A stretch of 32,618 nt of DNA from Clostridium frigoris (GCF_018861865.1 NZ_JAHLDV010000040.1:1-32618); one strand, 5' to 3'; shown: positions 16,356-25,666, numbered from the stretch's first letter. Numbers and translations: made by a program. Notes: a model not told the origin generated them from the letters alone.

Positions 16356-17360
16356 ATGGAAATAAGTAAAAAGAAAAATATAGGTGCTTTTTTCAAACAA
16401 AACGCTATATATGTTGTTTTAGTAGTATTAATAATAGGAATTGCTGTAAAGGATCCACGATTTATTTCATTTAGTACATTTCGTGATATATTGATTCAAA
16501 GTTCAACAAGAGTCATAATTGCACTTGGAGCATGTTTTGCTATTTTAACAGCGGGTGCTGATCTTTCAGCAGGACGTGTGGTAGGGCTTGCAGCAGTTAT
16601 ATCTGCATCAATGATTCAAGCTGCTGATTATACAAGTAAATTTTATCCGAATTTAGGCCATTTGCCTATGGTAGTTCCTATTTTAGCAGGTATTTTAGCT
16701 GGAGGTATAGTTGGTCTTTTAAATGGTTTTATTGTATCGAAGTTTGAGGTACCACCATTTATAGCAACCCTTGGAACGATGGTTATTGTTTATGGAGCAA
16801 ACTCAATTTATTTTGATCTTCCTCCTAATAAGTCACAGCCTATAGGGGGTCTAAGGGCAGATTTTTCTGCACTTGGAACAGGATCATTATGGGGAATTCC
16901 ATATGTAATAATTATAGCGGCTATAGTTACACTAATAATATATGTAGTTTTAAATAAGACAAAGCTTGGTAAAGATGTATACGCTATAGGTGGGAATAGA
17001 GAAGCTGCAATTGTTTCAGGTATTAATGTGAAAAAATGTTTATTAATAATATATGTTATAGCAGGTGTTCTTTATGGTATAGCAGGTGTTCTTGAAGCGG
17101 CAAGGACTGGAGGAGCTACAAACAATTATGGTAACGGTTACGAATTAGATGCAATTGCGGCCTGTGTTGTTGGTGGTTGGTCAGTAGCTGGTGGTGTTGG
17201 TACAGTACCAGGTATTGTAGTAGGTGTACTTATATTTAGCGTTATTAATTACGGACTAACATTTATAGGCATTAATCCATATTGGCAACAAATAATAAAA
17301 GGTTTAATTATAGTATCAGCAGTAGCAGTCGATATAAGAAAATATATTCGTAAAAAATAA
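16356..17360 (+). CDS. mglC: Galactose/methyl-galactoside ABC transporter permease
   Basis: The 334-aa polytopic membrane protein is of the BPD_transp_2 (CUT2) family, with about ten predicted hydrophobic segments. Family features include 'AILTAGADLSAGRVVGLAAV', 'EVPPFIATLGTM', 'GKDVYAIGGNREAA' with 'SGINVKK' (the EAA-like loop contacting the ATPase) and 'AACVVGGWSVAGGVG'. The start follows a GGGGGGGAAGG site 21 nt after mglA, so they are cotranscribed. It is the last gene of the mgl unit, closed by a strong terminator. Confidence 0.94.
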   Translation: MEISKKKNIGAFFKQNAIYVVLVVLIIGIAVKDPRFISFSTFRDILIQSSTRVIIALGACFAILTAGADLSAGRVVGLAAVISASMIQAADYTSKFYPNLGHLPMVVPILAGILAGGIVGLLNGFIVSKFEVPPFIATLGTMVIVYGANSIYFDLPPNKSQPIGGLRADFSALGTGSLWGIPYVIIIAAIVTLIIYVVLNKTKLGKDVYAIGGNREAAIVSGINVKKCLLIIYVIAGVLYGIAGVLEAARTGGATNNYGNGYELDAIAACVVGGWSVAGGVGTVPGIVVGVLIFSVINYGLTFIGINPYWQQIIKGLIIVSAVAVDIRKYIRKK

Positions 17361-17402
17361 AGAAATTTTATTACTGATTATACTTATATAAAAGTAAAAT
17401 TA

Positions 17403-17453
17403 AAAATAAGGAATAGTATATTTCTATACAAGAAATATACTATTCCTTATTTT
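17403..17453 (+). terminator. Terminator of the mgl operon
   Basis: A stem of about 20 bp (AATAAGGAATAGTATATTTC and complement) with a short loop, ending in CCTTATTTT. Confidence 0.85.
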
Positions 17454-17545
17454 AGCCTAAATGTTGGACAAGTTGCAATTGATGCTTTATCATATAGTTA
17501 TAATATAAAAAATTATAAAATAAGAACTAAAGAGGAGCATACAAC

Positions 17546-18331
17546 ATGAAAAAAGTTATATTCTTTGACATAGATGGTACATTAATTGATTGTACAAGAG
17601 GCATTACAGAGATTACTAAAGGCGTTGAAAAATCTATTAGAGAATTACAAGCGCAGGGTAATTACATCTTTATTGCAACGGGTCGACCATATGCGTTTAT
17701 AAGTGAAGAGCTGTTGAAATTTGGGTTTGACGGTTTTGTGTTTACTAATGGGGCACAAGTAGTAGTTAGAGAAGAATTAATTTACAAACAAGCAATTAAG
17801 AAAGATGTTGTAAAAGAAATAATAAATAATTTTGAAAAATTTAATATTGAGTATATATTAGAAGGTGAAAAATATTCATATATGAAGAGTGAATTTGAAG
17901 AGTTATATGAGTATTATGATAGTTTTGGTATATCAAGTAAGTACATAAAGAGTGATTATAATATAAATGATATTAACATTTACAAAATGGAGATGTTATG
18001 CAAAAGTAAAGAGGCAGAAGAGTATTGTTTATCACTACAGGAGAATGGATTTGATTGTAATCATAATATATCAAGTAATATCTTTGAAGTTTATTCTAGC
18101 ATGGAAACAAAAGCATCTGGAATAATGCAAGTACTCAATCATTTAAATATCCCTATAGAAAACAGTTATGCATTTGGGGATGGTATAAATGATGTAGAAA
18201 TGTTAGAAGTTGTTGGATGTGGTATTGCTATGGGAAATGCAAGCCTCGAAGTTAAAAGCCACGCTAAAAAGGTAACAGACGATGTTGCACGTGATGGGAT
18301 AACAGTAGGAATAGAAAAATTTATAAATTAG
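17546..18331 (+). CDS. Cof-type HAD-IIB hydrolase (sugar-phosphate/phosphatase family)
   Basis: The 261-aa protein has the HAD motifs: motif I 'FFDIDGTLID' with the nucleophile Asp8 and acid/base Asp10, motif II 'IATGRP', a Lys in the 'ETKASGI' segment, and motif III/IV 'GDGINDVEML'. The central insertion is a type IIB cap. These enzymes dephosphorylate sugar phosphates, nucleotides or cofactors; substrate cannot be read from sequence. Candidate promoter boxes TGGACA/TATCAT (17465-17493) precede it. The start follows AGAGGAG. It lies after the mgl terminator and before its own, so it is a single-gene unit. Confidence 0.92.
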   Translation: MKKVIFFDIDGTLIDCTRGITEITKGVEKSIRELQAQGNYIFIATGRPYAFISEELLKFGFDGFVFTNGAQVVVREELIYKQAIKKDVVKEIINNFEKFNIEYILEGEKYSYMKSEFEELYEYYDSFGISSKYIKSDYNINDINIYKMEMLCKSKEAEEYCLSLQENGFDCNHNISSNIFEVYSSMETKASGIMQVLNHLNIPIENSYAFGDGINDVEMLEVVGCGIAMGNASLEVKSHAKKVTDDVARDGITVGIEKFIN

Positions 18332-18366
18332 GTTTCTCTATATAACTCATTAAGTATTTATTATAG

Positions 18367-18405
18367 AATTCAAGCACAGCTCTTGTTATGGGCTGTGCTT
18401 GAATT
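18367..18405 (+). terminator. Terminator after the HAD gene
   Basis: A 14-bp stem AATTCAAGCACAGC with its exact complement, followed by TTCTTTATG. The same gap holds an inverted repeat ATATGTATT/AATACATAT at 18480-18505. Confidence 0.75.
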
Positions 18406-18601
18406 TCTTTATGTTTACTTATGAAAAGTATACAAAACATCTTTATATTTTAATTTAATATACTGAGTAAAAGAGGAACATATGTATTTTATGTAGAATA
18501 CATATACATAACTTGAAATAAAAAGTAGAAAAACACATAAAAAGTAATCGGCTTTGGAGTAAACAATGTATATAATTTTTTCGTTAGGAGTTAATTCATA
18601 T

Positions 18602-20992
18602 ATGACCTATAATAAATACATAAAACATTCTATTTTCTTAATATCTTTTATTATATTTTTTCTTTTTTTACCAAGTCCTGTTTATGCAGAGAATACAGCT
18701 CAGAAAAATGTACTGATTTTAAATTCATATGGAGATAATAGGAGTATTACTGCTGGGAATCAATCAATAGACTGGACTGGTCAAATTACATCTGCAATAA
18801 ATTCAGAGTTTATAAATAGTAAAAAAAATATAGATGTTAAAATTCAATATCTGGACACAGGTTATAATTTTGAAGAAGGGTATTCTCAGATAGCCTATAA
18901 ATTATTTAAATATAAATTCAGAAACACCAAATTTGATGTTGTAATTACTTTAGATGATAACGCATTTGAATTTTTACAGAAATATGGAGATGACTTGTTT
19001 CCGAGTACTCCAGTTGTATTTTGTGGAGTGTATAACTTTAATAAGGCTATGATTAGTAAACATCCTCTTTTTACAGGACTTTCAAAAAGTCAGGATGTTC
19101 AAAGGACTATTGATGTTGGTTTAAAACTTCATCCTAGTACAAAGCAAATATTTATAATTACAAATAAAAACTCAAGAGGAATAATAGCTAAAAATCTTAT
19201 AGAAGATTTAGTACCTTTATATAAGGATAAAGTTAAGTTTTTATTTTGTGACGAAGAGAATATTACAAAACTTAAAGAAAAAGTAGATAATTTACCTAAA
19301 GATACTATTATTTATTTCGATTCTAGTGGAACAACTAAAAATAATAATGGTAATGATATTTCAATTGAGGAAACTGTAAATATTATTTTTAAAGATATAA
19401 ATATACCTATATATTCTACTGGGTATATACAGAGTAACAAACAAAGTGTTGGAGGAGTTGTTACATATGGTAATGAATTAGGAAAAGAAGTAGGTAAAAT
19501 AGCTTTAAAAATATTGAATGGTACAAAAGTTTCTGATATACCTGTTACTGAGGATTCATCTCATAGATATGTATTTAATTATGATAAATTAAAACAATTT
19601 AGTATTGATATGAAAGATTTACCTAAAGGATCAAAGATAGTCAATAAACCTTATAATTCTTATAATATGTCTAAAAGACAAATTATATATGTTATATCCA
19701 TTGTTATATTTATAATTATAGGAGCAATAATCTTTGTGATGATTAATATAAATAAACGAAGGCATGCTGAAAGATTGTTATCTGAAAGTGAGAGTTTGTT
19801 AAATACATTAATAAATTCTACCACCAATATAATTTACTTTAAAAGTGCACAAGGTAAGTTTCTTGATATGAATAATGCAATTTTAACATTATTAAATATC
19901 GATAAAAAAGATTGTAAAAATAGAAATATCGATGAATTAACTAATATATCAGTTGAGGCAAAAGATGTATTAGAAAGTTGGTCAAATAAGGATGAAGAGG
20001 CATTAAAAACAGGCACTGTATTTAGGAGCGAAGAAGTAGTGCAAGATGAAAGAGAGAATATTAATAAAATTTATGATACATTAAGAATACCTTTATTTAA
20101 TGATGATGGAACTTATAAAGGGTTGATTTTGTTAGGGTTTAATATAACCGATTATAAGGATAATGAACAAAATGAAAAGATGATTATAGAACTTATGAAT
20201 TATGATAAATTAAAAACAAACTTTTTCTCGAATATCTCTCATGAACTTAGAACACCTCTAAATTTAATTTTTAGTGTTCTTCAAGTTGTTGAATTAAAAA
20301 ATAGTTCAGTTAAAGAAGAAAATAAAAATATAGAAAAATATACAGGTATAATGAAACAAAATTGCTATAGGTTACTTAGAATAATTGGTAATCTTATAGA
20401 TATAACAAAAATTGATTCGGGTCATTTTTTTATACAAATGCAAAATAATGATATAGTTAATGTAGTAGAAAACATTGTATCATCAATCGTTGATTATGTA
20501 GAAAATAAAAATATTTCTATTGTTTTTGATACAGAAATAGAAGAAAGAGTTATGGCTTTTGATGAAGAGGCGTTGGAAAGAATAATACTCAATTTATTAT
20601 CAAATTCTATAAAATTTACTCATAGTGGTGGGAAAATAGAAGTTAATATATACAATAAGTTAAACAGTGTAGTTATATCTGTTAAAGACACCGGAATAGG
20701 AATACCTATTGAAAAACAATCCTCTATATTTGAAAAATTTATTCAAGTAGATAAGTCATTATCTAGAAACAGAGAGGGAAGTGGAATAGGTCTTTCATTA
20801 GTTAAGGAGTTAGTAGTTATTCATAATGGTACCATTGAATTAGAAAGTACTCTAGATAAGGGAAGTGAATTTAGAGTTGAGATTCCTGTGAAACTGCTAC
20901 CTGAAGATGAAAAACTTGATGAAAGCAGTATTTATACAAAAGCAAACAAAGAAGAACGAATTAAAATCGAACTTTCTGATATATATGATTAA
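18602..20992 (+). CDS. Hybrid-sensor histidine kinase with ABC-substrate-binding-like ectodomain and PAS domain
   Basis: ATG 18602 is preferred (AGGAG upstream) over ATG 18566, giving 796 aa. A signal or membrane segment ends at 'PVYA' (about residue 29). The outer region (about 35-330) resembles the ABC_sub_bind family ('NVLILNSYG', 'DVVITLDDNAFEFL', 'TPVVFCGVYNF', 'VGGVVTYGNELGKEVG'). A transmembrane helix (about 360-381) and a PAS domain (about 400-510) follow. HisKA has phospho-His547 in 'FFSNISHELRTPL', and the HATPase domain has 'NLLSNSIKFT', 'DTGIGIP' and 'GSGIGLSLVKELV'. No response regulator gene is adjacent, so its partner is elsewhere. The ligand is unknown. Confidence 0.9.
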   Translation: MTYNKYIKHSIFLISFIIFFLFLPSPVYAENTAQKNVLILNSYGDNRSITAGNQSIDWTGQITSAINSEFINSKKNIDVKIQYLDTGYNFEEGYSQIAYKLFKYKFRNTKFDVVITLDDNAFEFLQKYGDDLFPSTPVVFCGVYNFNKAMISKHPLFTGLSKSQDVQRTIDVGLKLHPSTKQIFIITNKNSRGIIAKNLIEDLVPLYKDKVKFLFCDEENITKLKEKVDNLPKDTIIYFDSSGTTKNNNGNDISIEETVNIIFKDINIPIYSTGYIQSNKQSVGGVVTYGNELGKEVGKIALKILNGTKVSDIPVTEDSSHRYVFNYDKLKQFSIDMKDLPKGSKIVNKPYNSYNMSKRQIIYVISIVIFIIIGAIIFVMININKRRHAERLLSESESLLNTLINSTTNIIYFKSAQGKFLDMNNAILTLLNIDKKDCKNRNIDELTNISVEAKDVLESWSNKDEEALKTGTVFRSEEVVQDERENINKIYDTLRIPLFNDDGTYKGLILLGFNITDYKDNEQNEKMIIELMNYDKLKTNFFSNISHELRTPLNLIFSVLQVVELKNSSVKEENKNIEKYTGIMKQNCYRLLRIIGNLIDITKIDSGHFFIQMQNNDIVNVVENIVSSIVDYVENKNISIVFDTEIEERVMAFDEEALERIILNLLSNSIKFTHSGGKIEVNIYNKLNSVVISVKDTGIGIPIEKQSSIFEKFIQVDKSLSRNREGSGIGLSLVKELVVIHNGTIELESTLDKGSEFRVEIPVKLLPEDEKLDESSIYTKANKEERIKIELSDIYD

Positions 20993-20997
20993 ATCAT

Positions 20998-21121
20998 CTC
21001 CTGCGGAGCTGAAAATTAACAACTTTGGAAGCAGATTTAGACTGCCACCAAAGCAATTTTACTGGGCTAGACAACTGCCACTTATAGAAGATGGCAGACT
21101 TGAAGCTTCCAAAATGTTGTT
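20998..21121. repeat. Structured palindromic intergenic element
   Basis: The outer arms AACAAC-TTTGGAAGC (21018-21032) and GCTTCCAAA-AT-GTTGTT (21105-21121) pair over 15 bp with a 2-nt bulge, enclosing about 72 nt. Inside, CTGCCA occurs twice and TGGCAG once, so an inner stem can form with either copy. A small CTCC-TGC-GGAG hairpin precedes it (20998-21008). There is no T-tract after it, so it is not an ordinary terminator on this strand. It could be a REP/MITE-like repeat or a structured RNA. Confidence 0.55.
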
Positions 21122-21251
21122 AAAAAAGTAAAGCAAAAGGAATAGTAAAGAGATATGTTTTAGTTTTGTTAATAGTGTTAGAATTAATTAACTTGGTATA
21201 TAATGAAGTTATTAGATAGAAAATCGGTTAAATTATGAGGAGTGCAAAAAA

Positions 21252-22415
21252 ATGGAAGAATTAAAGAAATCAATTGATGAAATAGTTAAGCAAGATATTA
21301 TAAAGGTAGTTATTAGCAATAAAACCAATAAGGATGTAGAGTATAATAAAATTACATTTACATTAAAACAGGACGCACAAAAACAATATTATCAAATAGA
21401 AAAAAGCACTGATAAACAAGTCTTTCATGAAAATATTAATATTGAGACTTTAGGTGAAAAGCTCTTGGAATATGTACAAGAAAAATATAAACAAGTTGAT
21501 GCTTGGTCGGGTACTACAACTTTTGATTTGAAAATATCTAAAAAAGGTAAGGTTCATTTAGGTCATAAAAAAAGTGATAATGAAAGGCTTACAAGTAAGG
21601 GTCATAATAAAGAAAAAAATTATATCCTTAAAGAGGGTATGATAATCGAGCCTCTTATAGATTTAGGTATTTTCACAAAAGAAGGTAAGGTTGTTAATTC
21701 AAAATATGATAAGTATAAGCAAATAAATAGGTTTGTTGAAGTTATTGATGATGAAATTAAAAACAAAGATTACAAGGAACTTACTATAATAGATTTTGGA
21801 TGTGGTAAATCTTATTTAACATTTATATTATATTATTATTTTGTGGAAATCAAAAGAATTAATGTGAAAATGATAGGACTTGATCTTAAAGCGGATGTAA
21901 TTGAAAAATGTAACGATATAGCTAAAAGATATAATTATGAAAATTTGAGGTTTGAGTTAGGAGACATAAATGGCTTTAAATATGAAAATAAGGTCGATAT
22001 GGTAATTACATTACATGCATGTGACACTGCTACTGATTATGCACTGTACAATGCAATAAAGTGGAATAGTGGAATGATTTTCTCTGTTCCTTGCTGTCAA
22101 CATGAATTTAATAGTCAAATTAAAACAGAATCATTATCAATACTCACAAAGTATGGAATAGTAAAGGAAAGAGTTTCCGCACTTATGACAGATGCAGTGC
22201 GGGCGAATCTTCTTGAGTGCTCTGGATATAAAACACAACTTTTAGAATTTATTGATATAGACCACTCACCTAAAAATATATTAATTAGAGCAACAAAAGC
22301 TAAAATACCTTTGGAGATAAAAGAAAAAGCTTTGTCTGAAGTTAATGATTTAATGACCCAATTTAATTTAAAACCAACATTATATGATCTATTAAAGAAG
22401 GATAATTTAATATAG
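21252..22415 (+). CDS. SAM-dependent methyltransferase (Methyltransf_32-like)
   Basis: The 387-aa protein carries a class I methyltransferase domain in its C-terminal half. Motif I is 'IIDFGCGKSYLTF' (about 179-191), motif II is 'MIGLDLKADVIEKC', and 'VDMVITLHACDTATDYAL' and 'SVPCCQHE' follow. The HACDTATD and PCCQHE blocks are characteristic of the family I know as Methyltransf_32 (PF13679). The N-terminal 160 residues are a separate, Lys-rich domain with 'SKKGKVHLGHKKSDN' that may bind nucleic acid. The substrate is unknown; RNA is a reasonable guess. The start follows GAGGAG. Confidence 0.82.
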   Translation: MEELKKSIDEIVKQDIIKVVISNKTNKDVEYNKITFTLKQDAQKQYYQIEKSTDKQVFHENINIETLGEKLLEYVQEKYKQVDAWSGTTTFDLKISKKGKVHLGHKKSDNERLTSKGHNKEKNYILKEGMIIEPLIDLGIFTKEGKVVNSKYDKYKQINRFVEVIDDEIKNKDYKELTIIDFGCGKSYLTFILYYYFVEIKRINVKMIGLDLKADVIEKCNDIAKRYNYENLRFELGDINGFKYENKVDMVITLHACDTATDYALYNAIKWNSGMIFSVPCCQHEFNSQIKTESLSILTKYGIVKERVSALMTDAVRANLLECSGYKTQLLEFIDIDHSPKNILIRATKAKIPLEIKEKALSEVNDLMTQFNLKPTLYDLLKKDNLI

Positions 22416-22472
22416 TTATCATAATAATAGTTTAAGAAGAATACCTAAATTAGGAAGGTGGATGATGCTAAG

Positions 22473-23276
22473 GTGTTAACAATATATGCGGTATCGGATT
22501 CTATAGGGGAAACAGCAGAACTTGTAGCAAAATCAGTAGAAAGTCAGTTCCCGGGCAGTATTGTAATAAAAAGAGTGCCATATATTAAAACAGCTGAAGA
22601 TGTTAATAAATTTATTAGTAAAATAGAAGATAATTCAAAAGCAATGATTATCTCAACTATTATTATGGTGGATGTGAAGGAATTTTTAGTTCAAAGATGT
22701 GTAGAAAAAGGGATACTTATATCAAATATTTTAGGACCAGTAATAGGCCTTGCTTCTAAGTTATTAGATAAACAGCCAGAATATATTCCCGGGGCAATAT
22801 GGAATATGGATAAGGAGTATTATAAAAGAATAGAAGCTATGGAGTTTGCTATACAGTTTGATGATAGCCGTGATTATAATGGAATAAAGCTTGCAGATGT
22901 AGTTCTCATTGGTGTCTCAAGAACTTCAAAAACCCCCTTATGTATGTATTTAGCTAATAAGGGAATAAAGGCTATAAATATACCTTTAGTTCCTGAAGTT
23001 CCTGTTCCAGAAGAATTATATAATATTCCAGGAAGAAAGATTATTGGGCTTACAATAAATCCGTTTGAACTTATAGAAATAAGAAAAAATAGAATGGATA
23101 AGTTTAACGGACTTAATTCTAGTTTTCAATATGCTAATGATGCAAGAATATTAGATGAACTAGATTTTGCTGAAAAAATAATGAAAAAGACAAGATGTTT
23201 AACTATTGATGTCACTAAAAGAGCTATAGAGGACACGGCTTTAATTATTATGAAGAGTATAGGAAATACCAATTAA
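22473..23276 (+). CDS. Pyruvate, phosphate dikinase regulatory protein (bifunctional kinase/pyrophosphorylase)
   Basis: This DUF299 family protein reversibly phosphorylates a threonine of pyruvate phosphate dikinase (or PEP synthase), using ADP as donor and Pi for reversal. I choose GTG 22473, giving 267 aa that open with the family's usual 'LTIYAVSDSIGETAE'. The in-frame GTG at 22458 overlaps the ribosome binding site AGGAAGG. The P-loop-like 'GVSRTSKTP' is at residues 147-155, and 'YNIPGRKIIGLTINP' is conserved. The target enzyme gene is not in this window. It follows the methyltransferase gene by 57 nt and may share its transcript. Confidence 0.92.
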   Translation: MLTIYAVSDSIGETAELVAKSVESQFPGSIVIKRVPYIKTAEDVNKFISKIEDNSKAMIISTIIMVDVKEFLVQRCVEKGILISNILGPVIGLASKLLDKQPEYIPGAIWNMDKEYYKRIEAMEFAIQFDDSRDYNGIKLADVVLIGVSRTSKTPLCMYLANKGIKAINIPLVPEVPVPEELYNIPGRKIIGLTINPFELIEIRKNRMDKFNGLNSSFQYANDARILDELDFAEKIMKKTRCLTIDVTKRAIEDTALIIMKSIGNTN

Positions 23277-23316
23277 ACTAAATTTTAAATTTGGATGAAT
23301 AAATGGAATAATTACT

Positions 23317-23362
23317 ACGCCCTGTAAATATCATTTTAAAAGAGATGACAGTTACAGGGCGT
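23317..23362 (+). terminator. Terminator after the PPDK regulator gene
   Basis: An 11-bp stem ACGCCCTGTAA / TTACAGGGCGT enclosing 24 nt, followed by TATTTTAT. Confidence 0.75.
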
Positions 23363-23417
23363 TATTTTATAGTATGTATTATTTAATATTAAAGGATGAA
23401 TATTGATATATAGCAGA

Positions 23418-23454
<37 letters not shown>

Positions 23455-23465
23455 GAGGTGATAAA

Positions 23466-24536
23466 GTGAAAGAATTAGATGTTTATGACTTTGGAGCTAT
23501 AGGAGATGGAGTAACAGATGATACGCTTGCTTTGCAAAGTGCAATAAAATATTGTTTTGATAATAATATTAATAGACTAAGTTTTGGAAATGAAAAAGTG
23601 TACCTATGTAATAAAGAAATTGTATTATATGGAAATAATTTAACTGTTAATGGTAACAATTCAACAATTAAGCGAACTACGAATTTTATAGGTGTCTTTG
23701 GAGCTATATTAAATGTATATGGGTTAACACCAAATTTAAGTTATCCATTACTTGGAAAGTATGTAGGTGAAATAATTCCTGCGCAAAATATTGTTATTAA
23801 AGATTTAAATATATTCTGCTTTGATGGTATTTTGAGTTCTACATATATAAATGGAGTGGCAGTATGTAATTCTAGAAATATAATGCTTCAAAATATTATT
23901 GTTACAAATGCACCACAAACAGCTTATGCTATTGTTTCATCTTCCATTAATAATAAAAATTTAATAATTGATAATGTAGTATTAGATAGTTGTATATCAA
24001 GGAATAGTAAAAAACATTCATTTAGGCTTAGTGCAATAAAGGATAGTAATATATTTACTGCTAGGATGATTAATTGCTTAGCGATAAATGTTATAGAAAG
24101 AGAGTTTGGATATAATGCAAAAGGTAGAAAAGTACACTTGATGTGTAATGTGTCATCAGATAAGGGTGGTTGTTATAAAATTGTAATTGATTGTTGTCAT
24201 TTTGATGAGAGTGGAGAAGTCTATATAGTTCAGAATTGCACTAATATAACAATTCAAAACTCACAATTAATCGGAGGACTCGAAATATATAATCCTAATA
24301 AAATGATAATTAACAATATACTCATAAAAAATAATGAATTTTATTATGCAACCAGCAACAATATTTATAAAACTTCATTACTATTATGTAATATAAAAAA
24401 TATCAATATTGTAGAAAATATATTTGTAAATAGTTTAAAGAAAATGCTAGATGAGTATAATATATATGTATATAGGTGTGAGGATATTATTTTTAATGGA
24501 AACCAAAATTTCAATTTATTAATCACAAGTAAATAA
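23466..24536 (+). CDS. Right-handed beta-helix protein (Pectate_lyase_3/GH28-related)
   Basis: The 356-aa protein begins with the family opening 'DVYDFGAIGDGVTDDTLALQSAI', split here as VYDFGAIGDG and VTDDTLALQSAI. Beta-helix coils rich in Asn, Ile and Val follow ('NIVIKDLNIF', 'NLIIDNVVLDS', 'NITIQNSQLIGG', 'NNILIKNNEF'). This N-terminal motif is shared by polygalacturonase-like hydrolases, phage tailspikes and sugar epimerase-like proteins. There is no signal peptide, so secretion would need another route. No catalytic motif can be assigned. GTG 23466 follows GAGGTG with 5-nt spacing. The (TTA)11 tract immediately upstream suggests variable expression. Confidence 0.78.
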   Translation: MKELDVYDFGAIGDGVTDDTLALQSAIKYCFDNNINRLSFGNEKVYLCNKEIVLYGNNLTVNGNNSTIKRTTNFIGVFGAILNVYGLTPNLSYPLLGKYVGEIIPAQNIVIKDLNIFCFDGILSSTYINGVAVCNSRNIMLQNIIVTNAPQTAYAIVSSSINNKNLIIDNVVLDSCISRNSKKHSFRLSAIKDSNIFTARMINCLAINVIEREFGYNAKGRKVHLMCNVSSDKGGCYKIVIDCCHFDESGEVYIVQNCTNITIQNSQLIGGLEIYNPNKMIINNILIKNNEFYYATSNNIYKTSLLLCNIKNINIVENIFVNSLKKMLDEYNIYVYRCEDIIFNGNQNFNLLITSK

Positions 24537-24559
24537 ATAAATTATCAAATAAACTCTAG

Positions 24560-24588
24560 TTGATATTTATTATCAATTAGCATATAAT
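24560..24588 (+). promoter_or_regulatory. ldh promoter with palindrome over the -35 box
   Basis: TTGATA (24560-24565), a 17-nt spacer and TATAAT (24583-24588) form a strong sigma-A promoter 25 nt before ldh. The -35 box is one arm of a perfect inverted repeat TTGATA-N5-TATCAA (24560-24576), a likely operator. Confidence 0.75.
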
Positions 24589-24613
24589 ATTAATAAAGAA
24601 AGGAAGTTTTTGT

Positions 24614-25561
24614 ATGAGAACAAAAGGAAATAAAATATCCATTATTGGAGCTGGATTTGTAGGATCAACTACAGCATTTGCTTTAATGAATGGAGGACTT
24701 GCAACTGAAATTGTAATTGTAGATATAAATAAAGACAAAGCTGAAGGAGAGGCAATGGATTTATCCCATGGCGTTTCTTTCGTAAGGCCAATAGAGATAA
24801 CTTCTGGAGAGTATTCAGATACAAAAGATTCAGATATAGTAATTATTACAGCCGGGGTTGGTCAAAAGCCTGGGCAGACAAGGCTTGATTGTATTTCTAA
24901 AAACTTTAAAATATTTCAAAGCATAGTCCCAGAGGTTGTAAAATTTAGCCCAAATTCTATATTATTAGTAGTTTCAAACCCTGTGGATATATTGACTTAT
25001 ATAACTTATAAGTTATCAGGTTTTCCAAGTAATAGGGTAATTGGTTCTGGTACAGTTCTTGATACATCAAGATTTAAATATTTGCTTAGTAAGCATTTTG
25101 AAATTGATGCAAGAAATATTCATACCTATATAATGGGTGAACATGGGGACTCAGAAATTGCAGCTTGGAGTATAACTAGTATTGCAGGTATGAATGTTGA
25201 TGAGTTCTGTGCTGCTTGTACTAATAATTGTAATGGAGAGATCAAGTATAATATATATAAGGAAGTAAAGGAAGCAGCTTATACTATTATACAAAAGAAA
25301 GGTGCAACTTATTATGCGGTTGCCTTAGCTATAAGAAGGATAGTTGAAGCAATATTAAGCAATGAGAACTCTATTCTTACGGTATCATCTCTATTAAAAG
25401 GTGAATACGGAATTGATGATATTTATATGGGAGTGCCAACAGTGGTAGGTAGAGGGGGAGTAAAAAAAATATTAGAAGTTAAACTTAATGAGCAAGAGAA
25501 GACAGAACTTCTTGAATCTTCAAAGGTACTCAAGGAAGTTATAAAGGACTCAAAAATATAG
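24614..25561 (+). CDS. ldh: L-lactate dehydrogenase
   Basis: NADH-dependent reduction of pyruvate to L-lactate, cytoplasmic, in fermentation. The 315-aa length is typical. The Rossmann motif 'IGAGFVGST' is at about 11-19, and Asp37 in '[13 protein letters not shown]' selects NAD. The mobile loop '[12 protein letters not shown]' has Gln84, which marks lactate rather than malate specificity, and Arg90. Substrate and proton-relay residues appear in 'SNPVDI', 'LDTSRF' (Asp150, Arg153) and 'GEHGDS' (His177). ATG 24614 follows AAAGGAAG. The promoter is strong and probably regulated; a terminator follows. Confidence 0.96.
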   Translation: MRTKGNKISIIGAGFVGSTTAFALMNGGLATEIVIVDINKDKAEGEAMDLSHGVSFVRPIEITSGEYSDTKDSDIVIITAGVGQKPGQTRLDCISKNFKIFQSIVPEVVKFSPNSILLVVSNPVDILTYITYKLSGFPSNRVIGSGTVLDTSRFKYLLSKHFEIDARNIHTYIMGEHGDSEIAAWSITSIAGMNVDEFCAACTNNCNGEIKYNIYKEVKEAAYTIIQKKGATYYAVALAIRRIVEAILSNENSILTVSSLLKGEYGIDDIYMGVPTVVGRGGVKKILEVKLNEQEKTELLESSKVLKEVIKDSKI

Positions 25562-25621
25562 GGTTTATCGTAACTGTAACTTAATTACAATGAAATATCC
25601 TGTAAATATCAGGGTTAAAAT

Positions 25622-25666
25622 AAAAACAAGTCCACATCAAAATGTTATTGATATGGACTTGTTTTT
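25622..25666 (+). terminator. Terminator after ldh
   Basis: Stem AAAAACAAGTCCA / TGGACTTGTTTTT extended by ATCA/TGAT after one mismatch, with the T-run built into the right arm. Confidence 0.85.

Noticed and set aside
20907-21131. A 74-codon plus-strand frame overlapping the end of the orphan kinase gene
   Set aside because: It has no ribosome binding site, overlaps the kinase in another frame, and most of it translates the palindromic element.
24560-24576. Calling a Rex operator at the ldh promoter
   Set aside because: Arms are TTGATA/TATCAA with a 5-nt centre, not the TTGTTAA-N4-TTAACAA pattern; reported only as an unidentified palindrome.
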